Shown here: one piece after another, positions 62,080-64,000 of the stretch
Numbering within the stretch: the first letter of the stretch is position 1
Layout: each line of letters begins with the position of its first letter
DNA from: G963662905 sp963676415
Lineage (GTDB): Bacteria > Bacteroidota > Bacteroidia > Bacteroidales > WRLA01
DNA length: 64,000 nucleotides
Assembly: GCA_963676415.1 (NCBI GenBank)
Contig: OY781097.1
Location: 3,038,001-3,102,000 of the forward strand
Direction: 5' to 3'
The notes under the pieces: generated by a model
Seen by the model: the letters and a program-made list of their open reading frames with translations, nothing else
The model's database searches: none
Told to the model about the DNA's origin: nothing
Made by a program: the position numbers and the translations under genes

Positions 62080-62117
62080 TTAACAAGCTTTAACACTGCA
62101 CTTAACATTTCTTAACA
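62080..62117 (+). promoter_or_regulatory. Four TTAACA direct repeats upstream of moxR
   Basis: TTAACA at 62080-62085, 62090-62095, 62102-62107 and 62112-62117, all in one direction, with 4, 6 and 4 bases between. Three of them are CTTAACA. The 10-12 bp period puts them on one face of the helix. They end 7 bases before the -33 box. The pattern is that of an OmpR/PhoP-family response-regulator site. Confidence 0.7.
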
Positions 62118-62124
62118 AGAATAA

Positions 62125-62157
62125 TTTGGGCACAATATCACTGCGGACGTACCTTTG
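62125..62157 (+). promoter_or_regulatory. Promoter of the MoxR operon
   Basis: TTTG (62125-62128), a 21-base spacer and TACCTTTG (62150-62157). It gives a leader of about 16 bases to ATG 62180 and rules out in-frame starts upstream of it. Confidence 0.8.
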
Positions 62158-62179
62158 CCTTGTAAAAATTGATAAAGCT

Positions 62180-63172
62180 ATGATTGAAACCGATATCAGA
62201 GAATTAAATGAGAAAATCCAGAAGGAGAGCGCTTTTATAGACCTGATCCGCCTGGAGATGGACAAAGTGATTATTGGCCAGAAACATATGGTTGAACGCC
62301 TGTTGATTGGCCTGCTCTCGAACGGACATATCCTGCTCGAAGGTGTGCCCGGTCTGGCAAAAACGCTGGCTATTAAAAGTATGGCCAATGTGATCAAAGC
62401 AGATTTCAGCCGTATCCAGTTTACACCGGATTTGCTGCCTGCCGATTTGCTGGGTACACTTATCTACAGCCAGAAAAATGAAGAGTTTGTGGTACGTAAA
62501 GGCCCCGTTTTCAGTAATTTTATCCTGGCGGATGAGATCAACCGTAGCCCGGCAAAAGTGCAAAGTGCATTGCTCGAAGCTATGCAGGAACGCCAAGTGA
62601 CCATTGGCGACGAAACCTTCAAACTGGAAGAACCTTTCCTTGTGATGGCAACGCAAAATCCGATTGAACAGGAAGGTACTTATCCGCTGCCCGAAGCTCA
62701 GGTTGACCGTTTTATGCTTAAAGTAACCATCGGTTATCCTAAAAAAGAAGAAGAGAAGCAGATTCTGCGTATGAATATCCGCAATGAATATGCAAAAACC
62801 AATCCGGTAATTTCTACAGAAGAAATCCTGAAAGCGCGTGCAGTAGTCCGTGAGGTCTATCTCGACGAAAAAATTGAAAATTACATCACCGACATTGTTT
62901 TTGCTACACGCTTCCCGGATAAATATAAACTGACGAAATTCGACGGAATGATTGCTTATGGCGGTTCACCGCGTGCCAGTATCAACCTTGCGCTTGCTTC
63001 CAAAGCCTACGCTTTTATCAAGCGCCGCGGATATGTAATTCCTGAGGATGTGCGAGCTGTTGCCCATGATGTGCTGCGTCACCGTATTGGCTTGACTTAT
63101 GAAGCCGAAGCCGAGAATATCACTACCGAAGACATCATCAACGAAGTGCTGAATACGGTTGAAGTGCCGTAA
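62180..63172 (+). CDS. MoxR-family AAA+ ATPase
   Basis: 330 residues from ATG 62180. Walker A is LLEGVPGLAKTLAIKSMA, Walker B and sensor regions are FILADEINRSPAKVQSALLEAMQERQ and MATQNPIEQEGTYPLPEAQVDRFML, then a C-terminal lid domain. MoxR proteins act as chaperone ATPases for maturation of VWA proteins. The DUF58 gene downstream (53-base gap) is the normal partner, and the pair usually opens a Bat (aerotolerance-type) operon in Bacteroidota. Controlled by the TTAACA box and promoter just upstream. Confidence 0.95.
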   Translation: MIETDIRELNEKIQKESAFIDLIRLEMDKVIIGQKHMVERLLIGLLSNGHILLEGVPGLAKTLAIKSMANVIKADFSRIQFTPDLLPADLLGTLIYSQKNEEFVVRKGPVFSNFILADEINRSPAKVQSALLEAMQERQVTIGDETFKLEEPFLVMATQNPIEQEGTYPLPEAQVDRFMLKVTIGYPKKEEEKQILRMNIRNEYAKTNPVISTEEILKARAVVREVYLDEKIENYITDIVFATRFPDKYKLTKFDGMIAYGGSPRASINLALASKAYAFIKRRGYVIPEDVRAVAHDVLRHRIGLTYEAEAENITTEDIINEVLNTVEVP

Positions 63173-63225
63173 AAATCAGGATTTTGATTCATATTTTGTC
63201 TTTATTACTTAAATTTTAGAATTGC

Positions 63226-64000
63226 ATGGAAGCATCCGAAATATTTAAAAAAGTCCGTAAAATTGAAATCAAGACCCGTGGTCTGTCCAACCAGATTTTT
63301 TCCGGTGAGTACCACAGTATCTTCAAGGGCAGGGGTATGGCTTTCAGTGAGGTGCGCGAATATCAGTATGGCGATGATATCCGCAATATCGACTGGAATG
63401 TAACGGCCCGTATGAACCATCCTTATGTGAAAATTTTTGAAGAAGAACGTGAACTTACCGTGATGCTGCTGATCGATGTGAGCGGTTCCAATGAATTTGG
63501 CTCACGTGTGCAGCTCAAAGAAGACATGATCACGGAAATAGCGGCGGTGCTTTCCTTTTCGGCCATACAGAATAATGATAAAGTCGGGGTGATCTTTTTC
63601 AGCGATAAAATTGAAAAATTCATCCCGCCAAAAAAAGGCAGTTCCCACATCCTGAGGATAATACGCGAGCTAGTTGATTTTAAAACCGAAAACCAGGGAA
63701 CAGATATTGCTGAAGCACTGCGCTTTATGACCAATGCCATCAAGAAACGCTGTATTGCATTTGTGCTTTCCGACTTTATGGACGAGGGATATGAGGATGC
63801 GCTCAAAATTGCCAGCCGCAAGCACGATCTTATTGCCGTTCGTATTTTCGACCAGCGCGAAGAGGAAATTCCCGATATGGGCCTTGTGCGCCTGCGCGAT
63901 GCCGAAACCGGCGGACAAGTCTGGGTAGATACATCCGATAAAGGATTTCGCAGGGAATTTGCCAAACAGGCTGCAATCCGAAACCGAAAAATGGATGAAC
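63226..64000 (+). CDS. DUF58 (VWA-like) protein, cut by the window end
   Basis: The first 258 codons are present and the reading frame is open to the end. The DUF58 core is seen: SGEYHSIFKGRGMAFSEVREYQYGDDIRNIDWNVTARM, listed here in parts as GRGMAFSEVREYQYGDD and NIDWNVTAR, followed by a VWA-like LLIDVSGSNEFG (MIDAS D-x-S-x-S). These proteins are soluble partners of MoxR. The remaining C-terminus lies past 64000. Confidence 0.9.
   Translation, partial: MEASEIFKKVRKIEIKTRGLSNQIFSGEYHSIFKGRGMAFSEVREYQYGDDIRNIDWNVTARMNHPYVKIFEEERELTVMLLIDVSGSNEFGSRVQLKEDMITEIAAVLSFSAIQNNDKVGVIFFSDKIEKFIPPKKGSSHILRIIRELVDFKTENQGTDIAEALRFMTNAIKKRCIAFVLSDFMDEGYEDALKIASRKHDLIAVRIFDQREEEIPDMGLVRLRDAETGGQVWVDTSDKGFRREFAKQAAIRNRKMDE

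Overview
The window looks like a chromosomal segment of a Bacteroidota bacterium, probably from the Bacteroidales/Marinilabiliales side of the phylum. The evidence is of several kinds. Most clear promoters fit the Bacteroidota pattern (TTTG or TTG near -33 and TAnnTTTG near -7), and recognisable Shine-Dalgarno sequences are rare. Two proteins end in type IX secretion (T9SS type A) sorting domains. Several families are typical of the phylum (DUF4294, LruC/DUF4842, RHH plus GNAT pairs, NagZ/beta-lactamase fusions, a BtuG/BtuB-like B12 locus, MoxR-DUF58). Lipoproteins carry S-C lipoboxes followed by acidic residues. No rRNA, tRNA, CRISPR array, insertion sequence or prophage was seen. Most of the window is a dense core genome with short gaps.

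Layout. 1-6.5 kb: a flavodoxin-like gene, a large PAS/GAF hybrid histidine kinase, and a GH36-type alpha-galactosidase lipoprotein overlapping a 33-residue membrane micropeptide and a secreted orphan. 6.7-9.7 kb: a cyclic-2,3-diphosphoglycerate-synthetase-like GTPase followed by pyrB-pyrI. 10-15.3 kb (minus): an operon of a NagZ/beta-lactamase fusion, a cation diffusion facilitator, a membrane protein and a rhomboid protease. 15.4-18.7 kb: a von Willebrand A protein, then an ECF sigma factor with two partner genes. 18.8-24.1 kb: an aminotransferase, an RRM RNA-binding protein, a gene-poor stretch, an orphan gene and an LruC-type lipoprotein. 24.3-29.5 kb (minus): an ABC-F ATPase, an orphan trpF, a dihydrouridine synthase, a YigZ-family protein and two small membrane proteins.

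29.8-36 kb holds a vitamin B12 acquisition locus. A cobalamin riboswitch precedes two T9SS-exported surface proteins, a BtuB-like TonB-dependent receptor and a BtuG-like beta-propeller lipoprotein. A long hairpin built from short GAAAGT/ACTTTC units separates the first and second genes. 36-47.8 kb: two OsmC proteins, a metallophosphoesterase, a GNAT/RHH toxin-antitoxin pair with a palindromic operator, a DnaQ/GIY-YIG fusion nuclease, an M28 peptidase, an atypical sigma factor with an anti-sigma-like partner, an HD protein, a lipase-like hydrolase, an outer-membrane barrel and a Nudix enzyme. 47.9-52.6 kb: clpS, nfeD and floA, then a RelA-type ppGpp synthetase with a degenerate hydrolase site. 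52.7-61.9 kb: a mixed-type phosphofructokinase, DUF4294, a sugar transferase, a Gfo/Idh/MocA oxidoreductase, pcm, lipoproteins, a glucosaminidase and an SDR enzyme. The window ends in the start of a MoxR-DUF58 (Bat-type) operon. Its promoter is preceded by four in-phase TTAACA direct repeats, like a PhoP/OmpR-family response-regulator box.

The observations I rate highest are the TTAACA x4 box, the B12 locus with T9SS-exported partners and an intra-operon repeat hairpin, the sigma factor with a split region 4, the 33-residue micropeptide overlapping the alpha-galactosidase gene, and an inverted-repeat element at about 16.9 kb with a degenerate second copy. All family assignments were made by eye from motifs, without database searches.
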